Positions 1-8,434 of a stretch of 45,342 bases of DNA are shown one piece after another. The DNA is from JALZOC01 sp035758845 (lineage in GTDB: Bacteria > Acidobacteriota > Vicinamibacteria > Vicinamibacterales > 2-12-FULL-66-21), in NCBI GenBank assembly GCA_035758845.1, contig DASTVZ010000129.1, positions 1 to 45,342 on the forward strand. The letters run 5' to 3'. Positions within the stretch are counted from its first letter, which is position 1. Each line of letters starts with the position of its first letter. The notes under the pieces are model-generated. The model ran no database searches, was not told where the DNA came from, and saw only the letters and a program-made list of their open reading frames with translations. A program made the translations under genes and the position numbers.

Positions 1-855
1 CCCGGGTTTTCCAACCGGTCCGCCCAACGAGTATCCCAAGTCGCGCTCTTTTAGAATCGTCTTTGGAATGTTGTTATTCGCGTTGGCCCAACTGTTCTCG
101 TTCCAATCGGAATTTCGCTCAACGTCATACAGCGAGCCATGGAATCGGTTGGTGCCGCTCTTGGTGACGGCGGTAATCTGCAGACCGCTTGAACGACCGT
201 ACTCCGCCTGATATCCAGATGTCAGCACCTTCACTTCCGAGATGGCCTCGACGTTCATCTGCAGCATCTGCCCGTTGTTGCCGGTGTCCATCGTCGACAC
301 GCCGTCCATCATGATGTTGTTCTGACCGCCGCCGCCGAGCCGCGTGGTGGTGCCGGTCACGCCAGGAGTCAACTGCGTCAGGCTTGCGAAATTGCGCGTC
401 GACAGCGGCAGGTTTTCGACCGACTCCGTGGTGATGGCGAACGATCGCTCACCGCTCGACGCCTGGACGAGCGGCGATTCCGCGGTGACGTTGACCGTCT
501 CCGCTGTTCCGCCGACATCAAGAACGAGTGAACCAACCGCGATTCGATCGCCGCCGCTGACGCTTACACCTGTGCGGCGGACGGTCTTGAATCCCTCCAT
601 CGCGACTTCGACTGTGTAGGTATCGGCGGTCACGTTGGGGAACACGTAGTCGCCGGTGGCATTGGTTACGACAGGGGCTGATTTCGTGCCTTTTGTTTCA
701 CTGATGAGAACGACGGTCGCACCAGGAACGACTCCTCCCTGTGCGTCTTTGATAGTGCCAGATACGTTTCCGGTCGTGATCTGGGCGAATGCGGGAAGCG
801 CGCTGAAAACCGCCAGCGCAAAGGCGGCGGTGACGGACAAGACCCTGTGGACCAT
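1..855 (-). CDS. TonB-dependent receptor, Oar-like, N-terminal part (cut by window edge)
   Basis: The first 285 codons of an outer-membrane receptor; the gene runs past position 1. Residues 1-25 form a signal peptide ending in AFAQ. Residues about 27-110 are a carboxypeptidase-regulatory-like beta-sandwich (ITTGNVSGTIKDAQGG at its start, FKTVRRTGVSVSGG near its end). From about residue 130 a plug domain follows, with NLPLSTRNFASLTQLTPG and the NIMMDGVSTMDT motif typical of the acidobacterial Oar-like group. The ATG at 855 is preceded by a strong ribosome site (AGGAAGGAG). Such proteins import or bind large substrates, energised by TonB; the substrate cannot be read here. The beta-barrel lies outside the window. 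Family assignment is secure, specificity unknown. Confidence 0.9.
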   Translation of the reverse strand, partial: MVHRVLSVTAAFALAVFSALPAFAQITTGNVSGTIKDAQGGVVPGATVVLISETKGTKSAPVVTNATGDYVFPNVTADTYTVEVAMEGFKTVRRTGVSVSGGDRIAVGSLVLDVGGTAETVNVTAESPLVQASSGERSFAITTESVENLPLSTRNFASLTQLTPGVTGTTTRLGGGGQNNIMMDGVSTMDTGNNGQMLQMNVEAISEVKVLTSGYQAEYGRSSGLQITAVTKSGTNRFHGSLYDVERNSDWNENSWANANNNIPKTILKERDLGYSLGGPVGKPG

Positions 856-882
856 CGCGACTCCTTCCTGACCTGACGTGAA

Positions 883-910
883 CCACGGACCAACACGGAC
901 CAACACGGAT
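883..910. repeat. CACGGA-type dispersed repeat, two and a half units
   Basis: Tandem CCAACACGGA units in the leader of the TonB receptor gene. The same word family recurs at 39746-39800 and, inverted, at 39851-39946. Confidence 0.7.
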
Positions 911-947
911 CGCGTAGTTGTCTCGCACGACGACAGGCAGTGCACCC

Positions 948-999
948 ATGCCGTGGGCACGGCATCTCCCCGGATGCAGAGCAAGCGGAGTACTCCGCT
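948..999. promoter_or_regulatory. Two palindromes in the receptor leader, possible operator
   Basis: Positions 984-999 are a perfect 16-bp palindrome (AGCGGAGTACTCCGCT). Positions 948-965 are an 8-2-8 inverted repeat (ATGCCGTG, CACGGCAT). Both lie between the proposed promoter and the start of the TonB receptor gene. They could be a repressor site and an RNA hairpin. The palindromes are certain; the role is inference. Confidence 0.4.
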
Positions 1000-1007
1000 C
1001 GAGGCAC

Positions 1008-1036
1008 ATTCAGAACCGGGGCGCGTCGGATGTCAA
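1008..1036 (-). promoter_or_regulatory. Possible promoter of the TonB receptor gene
   Basis: On the minus strand a consensus -35 box TTGACA (1036-1031) is followed after 17 bp by CTGAAT (1013-1008), a weak -10 with three of six consensus bases. The palindrome at 984-999 would lie right at the transcription start. Only the -35 is convincing. Confidence 0.35.
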
Positions 1037-1096
1037 GCAGATTCGTGGGGCAGCGATGACCGATGTCTTCGATTACATGACTGGCGAACAGCCAGA

Positions 1097-2401
1097 TTAG
1101 TGCGCTGCCTGTTCCATCGGCGTTTCAGCATCCAGAAATAGCCAGCAGACCGCGCCGAGGCTGTAGACCGCGGCGGAGACGTAGAACGTCAGTGGCCAGC
1201 TCCCGGTCCACGCCAGCAGATATCCAACCCCGAGCGGCGACAGCGCTCCGGCGATGTTTCCCATCATGTTCATCGAACCCGATACGGTGCCGGAATAGCG
1301 TCCACCGACGTCCATGCAGGCGGCCCACGCGGCGGGCATCACGAAGTCGTTGAAGAGACCGGCGACACCCAACACGATCATCGCCTGCGCCGGATCTTCA
1401 ATCTTCGTGAAAATGAAAATCGAGGCGGATGCGCCAACAAAACCGACGATCGCGACGATGCGACGCGCGAGGCCGATGCTCCCGACCGCGCGAGCGAGGC
1501 GGGGAATCGTCCAGCCTGATATCAGGCATCCGACGCCGCCGAGAAGCAGCGGCAGTCCTGCCAGAAGTGCGCCCATCTTGACACTCGTCCCACGCACTTC
1601 GCGCAAGTAGGTCGGGAGCCAGGTCACGTAGAAATACCATCCGTACGAGAGGGCAATGTACTGCAGGCCGAGCAGCCACACGGACCGGCTCGAGATCAGT
1701 TTGGCCCAAGGCGTCGGACCGTGGGCGATGGCGCTGTCGCGCGGCGGAGGCAATAGGGCTTGCTCGGCCGCGTTGACCCCTGGATGGGTCCGAGGATCGT
1801 CGCGGAACCAGCGATAGAACGCAATCGCCCAGACGACCCCGAGCAACCCGAAAAGTTCGAATGCACGGCGCCACGTCATGTAGTCGAGCACGTATGCGAC
1901 CAGGATCGGCGTGAATGCACCGCCCCAGCGCGCCGCGAGCCAGAGGCTCGCCTGCGCACGTTCCCGCTCACGCTGAGGCAACCACAGCGTGAAGACGCGG
2001 GTCAGGTTCGGAAAACAGCCCGCTTCGCCCATGCCGAAAAGCGTCCGCGTCACCAACAGCGAGGCGACATTCCACGCCCAACCCGTGGCGGCGGTGAAGA
2101 ACGACCACCAGATCACGATTCGCATCAGAACACGGCGCGGACCGAGCCGATCTGCGAGCCACCCGCCTGGAATCTCGAAGAGCGCATAGGCCCAGCCAAA
2201 CACCGAGAACGCCCAGGCCATCTCAACCTTCGTTAGGCCGAGATCCTGAGTGATAAGGGGGGCTGCCTGCGAAATACAGACGCGATCGATATAAGTGATG
2301 ATGGCCAGCACCATCGCGAACGCGACCGTCTTGTGACGCGTGCGGCTGGGCGGTGCGTGTAGGTTCGGGGATCGCTGTTGAACCGGGGACGGTGTCGGCA
2401 T
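1097..2401 (-). CDS. MFS transporter, anion:cation symporter type
   Basis: A 434-residue, about 12-helix inner-membrane permease. Helix 1 ends in ITYIDRVCISQAAP (D39, R40), the signature of the ACS family (hexuronate, glucarate, phthalate permeases). The loop-2 motif GGWLADRLGPRR follows. The ATG at 2401 is kept because a start at the internal Met30 would cut helix 1, although no clear ribosome site precedes it. The gene diverges from the sugar isomerase gene at 2492, with 90 bp between. The likely substrate is a sugar acid or other organic anion; this is inferred from the family and from the sugar-acid genes nearby. Confidence 0.85.
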   Translation of the reverse strand: MPTPSPVQQRSPNLHAPPSRTRHKTVAFAMVLAIITYIDRVCISQAAPLITQDLGLTKVEMAWAFSVFGWAYALFEIPGGWLADRLGPRRVLMRIVIWWSFFTAATGWAWNVASLLVTRTLFGMGEAGCFPNLTRVFTLWLPQRERERAQASLWLAARWGGAFTPILVAYVLDYMTWRRAFELFGLLGVVWAIAFYRWFRDDPRTHPGVNAAEQALLPPPRDSAIAHGPTPWAKLISSRSVWLLGLQYIALSYGWYFYVTWLPTYLREVRGTSVKMGALLAGLPLLLGGVGCLISGWTIPRLARAVGSIGLARRIVAIVGFVGASASIFIFTKIEDPAQAMIVLGVAGLFNDFVMPAAWAACMDVGGRYSGTVSGSMNMMGNIAGALSPLGVGYLLAWTGSWPLTFYVSAAVYSLGAVCWLFLDAETPMEQAAH

Positions 2402-2427
2402 GCGAAGGAATCATATTTCATTCCTGA

Positions 2428-2450
2428 GGCTCCTGGCTCCTGGCTCCTGG
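2428..2450. repeat. Tandem GGCTCCT word repeat
   Basis: Three full copies of a 7-bp unit in the 90-bp divergent spacer between the MFS gene and the isomerase gene. Confidence 0.7.
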
Positions 2451-2491
2451 ACGCCTTCCTTCCAACGTCGATCCATCGGAAAATCGCGCAC

Positions 2492-3469
2492 ATGCCACAT
2501 TCACCCGCTCCGCGTCTCGGCCTCGACACCTACAGCCTGCGTTCTCAGAACTGGGACGCATTCCAGCAGCTCGATTACTGTGCGGCGCGCGGCGTGAAGG
2601 TCGTGCACTTCAGCGAACCGCGGCTGGTTGGCGGCTTCGACCCGGCGCACCTCGAACGCGTGCGGGCGCACGCGGACTCGCGTGATCTCGACATCGAGAT
2701 CGGCATGCTGTCGATTTGCCCCACCTCCGGCATCTTCGATCCGGCGCAGGGGTCAGCCGAGGGTCAGCTCGGCCGCGCGATTGACGCTGCGGTCATCTGC
2801 GGATCGCCGCTCGTACGGTGTGTGCTCGGGAATACCTTCGATCGGCGAATGCCCGGCGGGATCGAACGCCACATCGATCAGGTGCTGCAGGTGCTGCGAC
2901 GCGTTCGATCCCGGGTCATCGACGCAGGAGTCAAGATCGCGATCGAGAATCACTCGGGAGACATGCAGGCCCGCGAGTTGAGGATGCTCGTCGAGACGGC
3001 GGGTACGGACTTCGTCGGCGTCTGCATCGACTCGGGTAACGCGTCATGGGCCATTGAAGATCCGCATCTCACGCTCGAGACGCTTGCACCCTACGTGCTC
3101 ACCAGCCACATGCGCGACAGCGCGCTGTGGAACACACCGGCGGGCGTCGTCGCGCAATGGACGCGCATGGGCGAGGGCAATGTCGATATCGCGGGTTATA
3201 TCCGCACCTACATCGAGCGGTGTCCGGGTCGCGCGGTGTCGCTCGAACTGATCATGCACCGCCAGCGCACGTTCGATTACCACGACGATGAGTTCTGGAC
3301 CGCCTACCCATCGACGCCGGCGCGAGAATTCGCCCGGTTTCTTACTCGCGCTGAGAAGGGGGAACCGAGGCCGGACGTCGACGCATCCAAAACAGAGAGC
3401 GTCGACGACGTGGACATCTGCCTCGCGTGGTTGAAGCAGACGCTCGAATCACTGATCACTAATCACTGA
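2492..3469 (+). CDS. Sugar phosphate isomerase/epimerase (xylose-isomerase-like TIM barrel), cytosolic
   Basis: A 325-residue AP-endonuclease-2-type TIM barrel without a signal peptide. The four metal-ligand positions expected for the family are visible: E152 (KIAIENH), D180 (VCIDSGN), H206 (LTSHMRD) and E252 (SLELIM). An upstream in-frame ATG exists at 2378, but it overlaps the divergent MFS gene and a tandem repeat, and the barrel begins directly after the Met at 2492 (GLDTYSL), so that start is chosen. The last residues (SLITNH) and the stop lie inside a repeat array. Members isomerise or epimerise sugars and keto-sugars; the exact substrate is unknown. Confidence 0.85.
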   Translation: MPHSPAPRLGLDTYSLRSQNWDAFQQLDYCAARGVKVVHFSEPRLVGGFDPAHLERVRAHADSRDLDIEIGMLSICPTSGIFDPAQGSAEGQLGRAIDAAVICGSPLVRCVLGNTFDRRMPGGIERHIDQVLQVLRRVRSRVIDAGVKIAIENHSGDMQARELRMLVETAGTDFVGVCIDSGNASWAIEDPHLTLETLAPYVLTSHMRDSALWNTPAGVVAQWTRMGEGNVDIAGYIRTYIERCPGRAVSLELIMHRQRTFDYHDDEFWTAYPSTPAREFARFLTRAEKGEPRPDVDASKTESVDDVDICLAWLKQTLESLITNH

Positions 3470-3528
3470 TCGTGAATCGCTAATCCTCGAATCCTCGAAT
3501 CCTTGAATCGCGAATCCTTGAATCCTTG
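3447..3528. repeat. AATCACTGATC / GAATCCTTGA word-repeat array
   Basis: Short words (AATCACTGATC, GAATCGC, GAATCCTTGA) repeat in tandem across the 3' end and stop codon of the isomerase gene. A partly inverted counterpart lies at 3630-3681. Confidence 0.7.
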
Positions 3529-3629
3529 ACCGTCCGGGCGTCCAGCTGCTCCGTCAGCTGGCGGTGACGGCCTTGCGCCAAAACGTAGAGGGATCGGGAT
3601 TCAGGATCCGGGGATGCAAGGATCCGGGC

Positions 3630-3681
3630 TTAGCGATTCGACGATAGGTGATTCGCGATGAGTGATCAGTGATTAGCGATT
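3630..3681. repeat. Inverted counterpart of the AATCACTGATC array
   Basis: Contains GTGATCAGTGATTAGCGATT, the inverse of words at 3447-3528, and overlaps the stop codon of the minus-strand DUF2007 gene. The two arrays thus cover the tail ends of two convergent genes. Confidence 0.65.
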
Positions 3682-3891
3682 GTCCGCCTGCCCGAGGATC
3701 TCTTCCGCTCTTTCGGCATCTTCGGCACGGACCATCAACGACACGCCGCGCAGCCACAGCTCCGGCTGCGTGCCGCCGCCGTCGTCGTCGAGAATCGTCG
3801 ATTGGATGTCCGCCGCGCTGAGCGCGCTAAGAGCCAGTTCGGCATCGATCCGATTGCCGAATGTGCGGACGACAACGAGTTCGGGATCCAT
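3673..3891 (-). CDS. DUF2007-family small protein (putative signal transducing)
   Basis: A 72-residue protein beginning MDPELVVVRTFGNRIDAELA and ending with AEDAERAEEILGQ, the compact ferredoxin-like fold of DUF2007. A longer reading from 3948 adds a Gly/Ala-rich stretch encoded by the GC-rich repeat at 3903-3957, so the Met at 3891 is preferred; it is preceded by GAAAGATGAC. Members are small soluble proteins named as signal transducing by homology, without a defined role. It lies downstream of the Gfo/Idh gene on the same strand, separated by 235 bp of repeats. Confidence 0.75.
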   Translation of the reverse strand: MDPELVVVRTFGNRIDAELALSALSAADIQSTILDDDGGGTQPELWLRGVSLMVRAEDAERAEEILGQADNR

Positions 3892-3902
3892 GTCATCTTT
3901 CT

Positions 3903-3957
3903 TTATTGCGCTTGGGGCCCCACCCCCAAGCGCTGCCGCCTCGCGCATCCGCGCTCA
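3903..3957 (-). repeat. GC-rich dispersed element, copy A (partial)
   Basis: Carries the shared core GGGGCCCCACCCCC after TTATTGCGCTT. It is shorter than copies at 4021, 16741 and 31856 and lacks their GGGCCGCAGGCGCTT end. Confidence 0.6.
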
Positions 3958-4020
3958 CCGGCGGCTGAAGGCTCTCATGCCACGGTATACGAAAGGCTGC
4001 CGCCGGGCAAATTCGCATCT

Positions 4021-4126
4021 TTTCTTACTGCGCTTGGGGCCCCACCCCCGGCTCGCGCTCGCTCGGCGACTTCGCGCCTCGCGAGGGCCGCAGGCGCTTT
4101 CCCTTTTGCCTTTTACCTTTTACCTT
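4021..4126 (-). repeat. GC-rich dispersed element, copy B
   Basis: Full copy. On the minus strand it starts at the TAA stop of the Gfo/Idh gene, runs through AAAAGG words, then CGCCTGCGGCCC, and ends in the GGGGCCCC core. Together with copy A it fills the 235-bp spacer 3892-4126, in which no gene is seen. Confidence 0.75.
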
Positions 4127-5212
4127 TTATACCGTCGTCCACTGCCCGGTTTTCGCCGAGCGCTGCACCGCGTCGAGCACTTGCTGCACCGCGACGCCGT
4201 CGTTGAAGTTGGGATGAAACTCTTCGCTCTTCGACAGGCACTGCAGAAACTCGGCGAACGCCGCAATGAACGTGTGCTCGTAGCCGATGATGTGGCCCGG
4301 GCGCCAGAAATTCGGAAATACCGGATGCTTCATATCGGTCACGAGCAGATCGCGCAGCCCCTGCTCCGTCGACGGCTCTGTTGCATCGAGGAACTCGAGA
4401 TGATTGAGCCGCTCGAGATTGAAGCGCAGCATCCCTTTCTCCGCGTGCACCTCAAACGCGTTGCAGTTCTTGCAGCCGATGGCGAAACGAGTCGCCTCGA
4501 ACGTGCCGATGCTCCCATTTCCGAACTCCACCATTGCGACGACCGCATCGTCCACGGAGCGATTCGGCGCGAACGTCCGGGTCGTCGCCACGACCCGACT
4601 CATCGGCCCATTGAGGTAGAGGGCTGCGTCGATGAGGTGGGTGAGCAGATCATCACCCACGCCGGACCCCGCCAGCGATGGATCCATCTTCCAGCTTGGC
4701 GGCCGCGTCGGATCGGCGCCCCACTGCTGCTTGTACGAAGCATTGTAGTGAAAGACCCGCCCGAGCCGGCCTTCGGCAATCAACTCGCGTGCGAATGCGA
4801 TCGCTGGCACCCGGCGGTAGTTGAACCAGACGAGCGTCGCCACATCGCGCGCGGCGTCGGCCATCCGCCTCGCCTCGTCGAGCGATAGCGCGAGCGGCTT
4901 CTCGCAAAGGATCATCTTGCCGGCCTGCGCAGCGGCAATCGCGACCGGGCCATGCATGTGGTTGGGCAAGCAGATGTCGACGGCGTCGATGTCCTTGCGA
5001 TCGATCACTGCTCGCCAGTCGGTGGCGGTCTCCGCCCAGCCCCAGCGATCGGCCATGGCTACCAGCGACGCCGCATCCCGTCCGCAGATGACTTTTCGAA
5101 CGACGCGATACGGGAGATCGAAAAAATGAGGAGCCTGAACGTAGGCGTTCGAATGGGCCTTCCCCATGAAGCCTTGCCCAAGCAGGGCGACTCGGAATTC
5201 GCGGTGGGACAT
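4127..5212 (-). CDS. Gfo/Idh/MocA family NAD(P)-dependent sugar oxidoreductase
   Basis: A 361-residue cytosolic enzyme. The Rossmann motif GQGFMGKAH is at residues 12-20, and the catalytic-lysine motif EKP at 104-106 (ILCEKPLALSLDEA). The C-terminal half has the family's open beta-sheet with an active-site GDDLLTHLID around 186-195. Members oxidise or reduce sugars and cyclitols, including C3 oxidation of glycosides. The ATG at 5212 opens the Rossmann strand almost at once, so it is probably right although its ribosome site is weak. It lies downstream of the PQQ dehydrogenase gene on the same strand. Confidence 0.88.
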   Translation of the reverse strand: MSHREFRVALLGQGFMGKAHSNAYVQAPHFFDLPYRVVRKVICGRDAASLVAMADRWGWAETATDWRAVIDRKDIDAVDICLPNHMHGPVAIAAAQAGKMILCEKPLALSLDEARRMADAARDVATLVWFNYRRVPAIAFARELIAEGRLGRVFHYNASYKQQWGADPTRPPSWKMDPSLAGSGVGDDLLTHLIDAALYLNGPMSRVVATTRTFAPNRSVDDAVVAMVEFGNGSIGTFEATRFAIGCKNCNAFEVHAEKGMLRFNLERLNHLEFLDATEPSTEQGLRDLLVTDMKHPVFPNFWRPGHIIGYEHTFIAAFAEFLQCLSKSEEFHPNFNDGVAVQQVLDAVQRSAKTGQWTTV

Positions 5213-5260
5213 GTCAGCCGCCAGCTATCAGCACAACGATCTTTACCATGCGGAAACGGA

Positions 5261-5296
5261 CCGGATCCCGGATCCCGCAAGCCGGATCCCGGCAGG
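5261..5296. repeat. GGATCCCG word repeats
   Basis: Three GGATCCCG words in the spacer just past the PQQ dehydrogenase stop. The same words recur at both flanks of the pca operon (about 23569-23641 and 29207-29290). Confidence 0.6.
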
Positions 5297-5301
5297 TATA
5301 G

Positions 5302-7410
5302 CTAGTTCGGCAGGGCGAACGCGCAATACACGCCGCCCGATGGCTTGCCAGGTCGATCTTTGCCGCCGCCTGCTGCAATCACGACGAACTGCCGTCCGTT
5401 GACCTCGTAGATCGCGGGCGTGCCGTTGCCGGAAAAGGGCAGCGTCGTTTCCCACAAAAGTTTGCCGGTCATCTTGTCGTAGGCGCGAAACTTGTGATCG
5501 AAGTTGGTGGCGCCGATGAAAACCAGCCCCCCAGCCGTCACCGCAGGGCCGCCGTAGTTCTCGGTCCCCGTCTCTTTCATTCCTTGGGCGGCAAGTTCGG
5601 GATACTCGCCGAATGGAATCGTCCACGCGTACTGGCCGGTGTTCAGATTGATCGCGTTCAGCGTGCCCCACGGCGGAGCGACAGCCGGATAACCCTCAGG
5701 ATCCAGGAACTTTTTGTAACCGGTGAATCGATACGCTTCCAGCATTGCGGCCGGCGGCGACGCGGGGGCTGGACGATCCTCGCCGGTAGCCAAGTAGTCG
5801 ATTAATGCCTCAATACTGGCCCGCTGCATGTACGCGAAACCGGGCATCCTGCCGCCACCCTGACGAATGATCGTGTTGAGCTCCGGGCGCGACTTGCGCT
5901 GAGCGATGTCGATGAGTGACGGGATCTGCGGCGGCGCGCCGACGCGGTCGTCGCGATGGCAGGTGGCGCAGTTCTGAAGATACAGCACTCGACTACTCTG
6001 TCCCGCATCGTTCGGTGCGAGCGCCCCGGTCCACGCGAGATCGTTCGCGTTCACGTAGAAAAGCGCCGTCTCCGGATCGAACGCCTGCCCTCCCCACTCT
6101 GCGCCGCCGTCGTACCCGGGAAATATGATGGTGTCCTTCCCAACAGAGAACGGAATGAACGGTCCCTCGTTGCGAAACGTGCTGAACTGATCGACCGCCC
6201 ATTGATGTGCTTCCGGGGTGCGGGTAGTCAGCATGTCCCTGGTGAGAAGCTGCCGCGCGAATGGCTTCGGTGCGGTCGGGATCGGCTGCGTGTCGGCTGT
6301 CATCTCACCGGGAACGCTGCTGGTCGGAAATTTCCTGTGTTCGATCGGAAAGAGCGGCTTCCCGGTGGTGCGATCGAAGACGAACACGTAACCGTGCTTT
6401 GTCGTCTGGACGATGGCCGCGATCGATCGGCCGTTTCTCCTCAGCGTCGCGAGGGTCGGCGGCGACGGAAGATCGCGGTCCCAGATGTCGTGACGAACAA
6501 ATTGAAAATGCCACAGCCGCTTTCCCGTGCTGGCATCGAGGGCAATCAATGAATTCGCGAACAGGTTATCGCCAACGCGATTCGCACCATAAAAATCCGC
6601 CGCCGCCGATCCCGTGGGGGCGTAGACAACGCCGCGCGCCTCGTCGAGCGCCATGCCGGGCCAACTGTTCGCGCCACCATTGACGGTCCACGAATCCTTT
6701 GACCAGGTTTCATAGCCGAACTCGCCAGGATGTGGAATCGTGTGGAACGACCATCGCAGTTTCCCGGTCCGCACGTCGTAGGCGCGGATGTCGCCAGGGG
6801 ATGCGGGCAACCCTTCGTTGACACGGCCGCCAATGATCAACAGGTCTTTGTAGACAACACCGGGAGAGGTGAGGCGGACCGAACCCTCGCGCGGATCGCG
6901 CCCGAGATCGGCGCGCAAATCAATTCGTCCTTGATCCCCGAACGTGGCGATCGGCTTACCCGTCGAGGCGTCGAGCGCATACAGATACTGATCGGCCGCG
7001 GCGAATACCCGGCGTTCCGCCCCGCTCGACCAGTACATGACGCCACGATTCGGGCCACGCCCTTCGGCGTGTGAATCAAATGTCCAGAGATGTTCACCGG
7101 TATCGGCACGAACCGCGAACGTCTTTTGCGTGGGTGTGTACGCGTAGAGCACGCCGTCGGCAACGATTGGCTGCGTCTGCAACCCGCCCGATTCGCCGCT
7201 GTCGTATGTCCACGCGCGCTCGAGTTTCTGTACGTTCGTGCGGTCGATCTGCGTCAGGCTCGAGTAGCGCATCTGCTCGGGCCCGCCGCCGTACGCCGAC
7301 CATCCTCGGTAACTTTGTGTCGCGCCCTTCGGTTGACGCGCCAGTGCCACAACTGCAGTCAACGGAACAATGCAAAACAGGATCAGCGGTGTGATGCGTT
7401 TCACGAGCAC
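5302..7410 (-). CDS. Secreted PQQ-dependent dehydrogenase with inserted cytochrome c domain
   Basis: A 702-residue exported quinohaemoprotein. Residues 1-25 are a signal peptide (ending VALARQ). Eight-bladed PQQ propeller repeats run from about 35 to 465 and again from about 575 to 700 (LDASTGKRLWHF, RAYDKMTGKLLWE). Between them sits a class I cytochrome c: haem site CATCH at 481-485 and probable Met ligand in RMPGF (Met522). Such enzymes oxidise alcohols or sugars in the periplasm and pass electrons via the haem to the respiratory chain. The haem domain inserted within the propeller, rather than fused at the end, is the usual form in this subgroup. The substrate is not known; sugars are plausible given the neighbours. 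Confidence 0.88.
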   Translation of the reverse strand: MLVKRITPLILFCIVPLTAVVALARQPKGATQSYRGWSAYGGGPEQMRYSSLTQIDRTNVQKLERAWTYDSGESGGLQTQPIVADGVLYAYTPTQKTFAVRADTGEHLWTFDSHAEGRGPNRGVMYWSSGAERRVFAAADQYLYALDASTGKPIATFGDQGRIDLRADLGRDPREGSVRLTSPGVVYKDLLIIGGRVNEGLPASPGDIRAYDVRTGKLRWSFHTIPHPGEFGYETWSKDSWTVNGGANSWPGMALDEARGVVYAPTGSAAADFYGANRVGDNLFANSLIALDASTGKRLWHFQFVRHDIWDRDLPSPPTLATLRRNGRSIAAIVQTTKHGYVFVFDRTTGKPLFPIEHRKFPTSSVPGEMTADTQPIPTAPKPFARQLLTRDMLTTRTPEAHQWAVDQFSTFRNEGPFIPFSVGKDTIIFPGYDGGAEWGGQAFDPETALFYVNANDLAWTGALAPNDAGQSSRVLYLQNCATCHRDDRVGAPPQIPSLIDIAQRKSRPELNTIIRQGGGRMPGFAYMQRASIEALIDYLATGEDRPAPASPPAAMLEAYRFTGYKKFLDPEGYPAVAPPWGTLNAINLNTGQYAWTIPFGEYPELAAQGMKETGTENYGGPAVTAGGLVFIGATNFDHKFRAYDKMTGKLLWETTLPFSGNGTPAIYEVNGRQFVVIAAGGGKDRPGKPSGGVYCAFALPN

Positions 7411-7901
7411 CCCTCAGTTCGCGTGTCTATAACACGGCTCGTGACTCTTGGGCTAGATCGAACACTGTTCACTGTCGAACTGCAGCGCACCCACGGTTTT
7501 CGTCGAAGAAACGAAGAAGCGAAGATACGAAGCTACTCTTCGCATCCGCCACCGCCGGCCTCCGGCCGGCATGCAGCGAAGCGCGTGGCGGCGGATGCTG
7601 CTGCGACGTGCCCGGCTATCTTCGAGTGCTTCGACGCTTCGAGTGCTTCGACGCCAAACCGTCGGTCCGTGTCAGTCTGTGACCAGAAAACCTCGGACTT
7701 CGTTTCTTCGTTTCTTCGTTTCTTCGTTTCTTCGCGCTTAACCGTCGGTACGTTTCAGCGTTGCTGGGAAATGGCAATCATCGCGCTGCTCTCGGCAAAA
7801 TGACATTAATGTTGCTGGTCAATCGCTGATAGACGATCGATGTCAACACGATGTAAATCCGAAGCGACGGAACGCGCAATCACAAACTCAAAAAATCTCG
7901 A
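7411..7901. other. Repeat-rich spacer without a recognised gene
   Basis: About 490 bp between the PQQ dehydrogenase start and the promoter of the DUF2934 gene. It holds GAAACGAAG-like words at 7505-7532, an inverted repeat built on CATCCGCCACC and GGCGGCGGATG at about 7544-7596, CTTCGAGTGCTTCGACG words at about 7619-7656, and the CTTCGTTT array at 7698-7734. Open frames across it look like chance readings of the repeats. Confidence 0.6.
7698..7734. repeat. CTTCGTTT tandem repeat, four full units
   Basis: Four perfect 8-bp units plus a partial fifth. An imperfect inverted counterpart (AAACGAAG-like) lies at 7505-7532. Confidence 0.85.
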
Positions 7902-7930
7902 GTGTCAGGCGCGACGATTGCACGTAAAAT
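7902..7930 (+). promoter_or_regulatory. Probable promoter of the DUF2934 gene
   Basis: GTGTCA (-35, four of six) and TAAAAT (-10, five of six) separated by 17 bp. Transcription from about 7937 would give a leader of roughly 190 nt containing the small hairpin CCGACA-AAAA-TGTCGG at 8037-8052. Confidence 0.5.
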
Positions 7931-8124
7931 AGTACGCACTCACGCGCGTGACGCAGCGAGGCAGCATCAGCGGAACATTTTCCGCAGCAAATAGAGCCTC
8001 ATCGAGGGAAACTCCATCCGGCGTCAAGTGAGTAGACCGACAAAAATGTCGGAATCGATTTCGCCGAGAACATTCGTGTCGGCAAAGTCGGCAGAACCAG
8101 GGGTAACGAAGTAAGAGGAGAAGA

Positions 8125-8358
8125 ATGCCACGCGCACCAAAGAAGACCGAGACGACACCGACCGTTCGCGTCAAACGGACGCGACGCGCAAGCGACACCC
8201 CGGCAACGACGCTTGTCGTGGCTCCGGCGACGACCCCGGTCGTCACCGAAGCGGAAATTTCAAAGCTTGCATATCAGATCTATCAGGCACGAGGCGGCGT
8301 GAACGGTTCGCCGCTCCAGGATTGGCTGGAAGCCGAGCGCCAGCTCTCCGGCAGGTAA
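8125..8358 (+). CDS. DUF2934 domain small protein
   Basis: A 77-residue protein. Residues 1-45 are Lys/Arg/Thr/Pro-rich and probably disordered (APKKTETTPTVRVKRTRR). The C-terminal AYQIYQARGGVNGSPLQDW followed by LEAERQL matches DUF2934, a short helical domain found in many soil bacteria as free-standing proteins of unknown function. The ATG at 8125 follows a good ribosome site (AGAGGAG). It has its own promoter and terminator, so it is a single-gene transcript. The basic tail could bind nucleic acid; that is a guess from composition. Confidence 0.8.
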   Translation: MPRAPKKTETTPTVRVKRTRRASDTPATTLVVAPATTPVVTEAEISKLAYQIYQARGGVNGSPLQDWLEAERQLSGR

Positions 8359-8370
8359 ATTGTGTTGATC

Positions 8371-8413
8371 GCAGAGGAGAAGGGATGCTAGTCCTTTCTC
8401 CCCTGCTGTTTTT
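8371..8413 (+). terminator. Intrinsic terminator of the DUF2934 gene
   Basis: A 15-bp stem with one mismatch and one G-T pair (arms 8371-8385 and 8392-8406), loop TGCTAG, then TGTTTTT. It lies 12 nt past the stop codon and faces the convergent glcF gene. Confidence 0.85.
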
Positions 8414-8434
8414 CGATTCTCGTCGCTTACGCCT

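Noticed and set aside
883..910. Phage attachment site suggested by CACGGA repeats
   Set aside because: No integrase or tRNA is near, and the words recur at two other places in the window as a dispersed repeat.
3680..4888. A 402-codon plus-strand open frame
   Set aside because: Runs across two repeat copies and antisense to DUF2007 and Gfo/Idh genes; no recognisable domain.
7698..7734. Possible CRISPR array
   Set aside because: Units are 8 bp without spacers and no cas genes are near; it is a simple tandem repeat.
7090..7803. A 237-codon plus-strand frame through the 7.4 kb spacer
   Set aside because: Its first half is antisense to the PQQ dehydrogenase and the rest reads tandem repeats.
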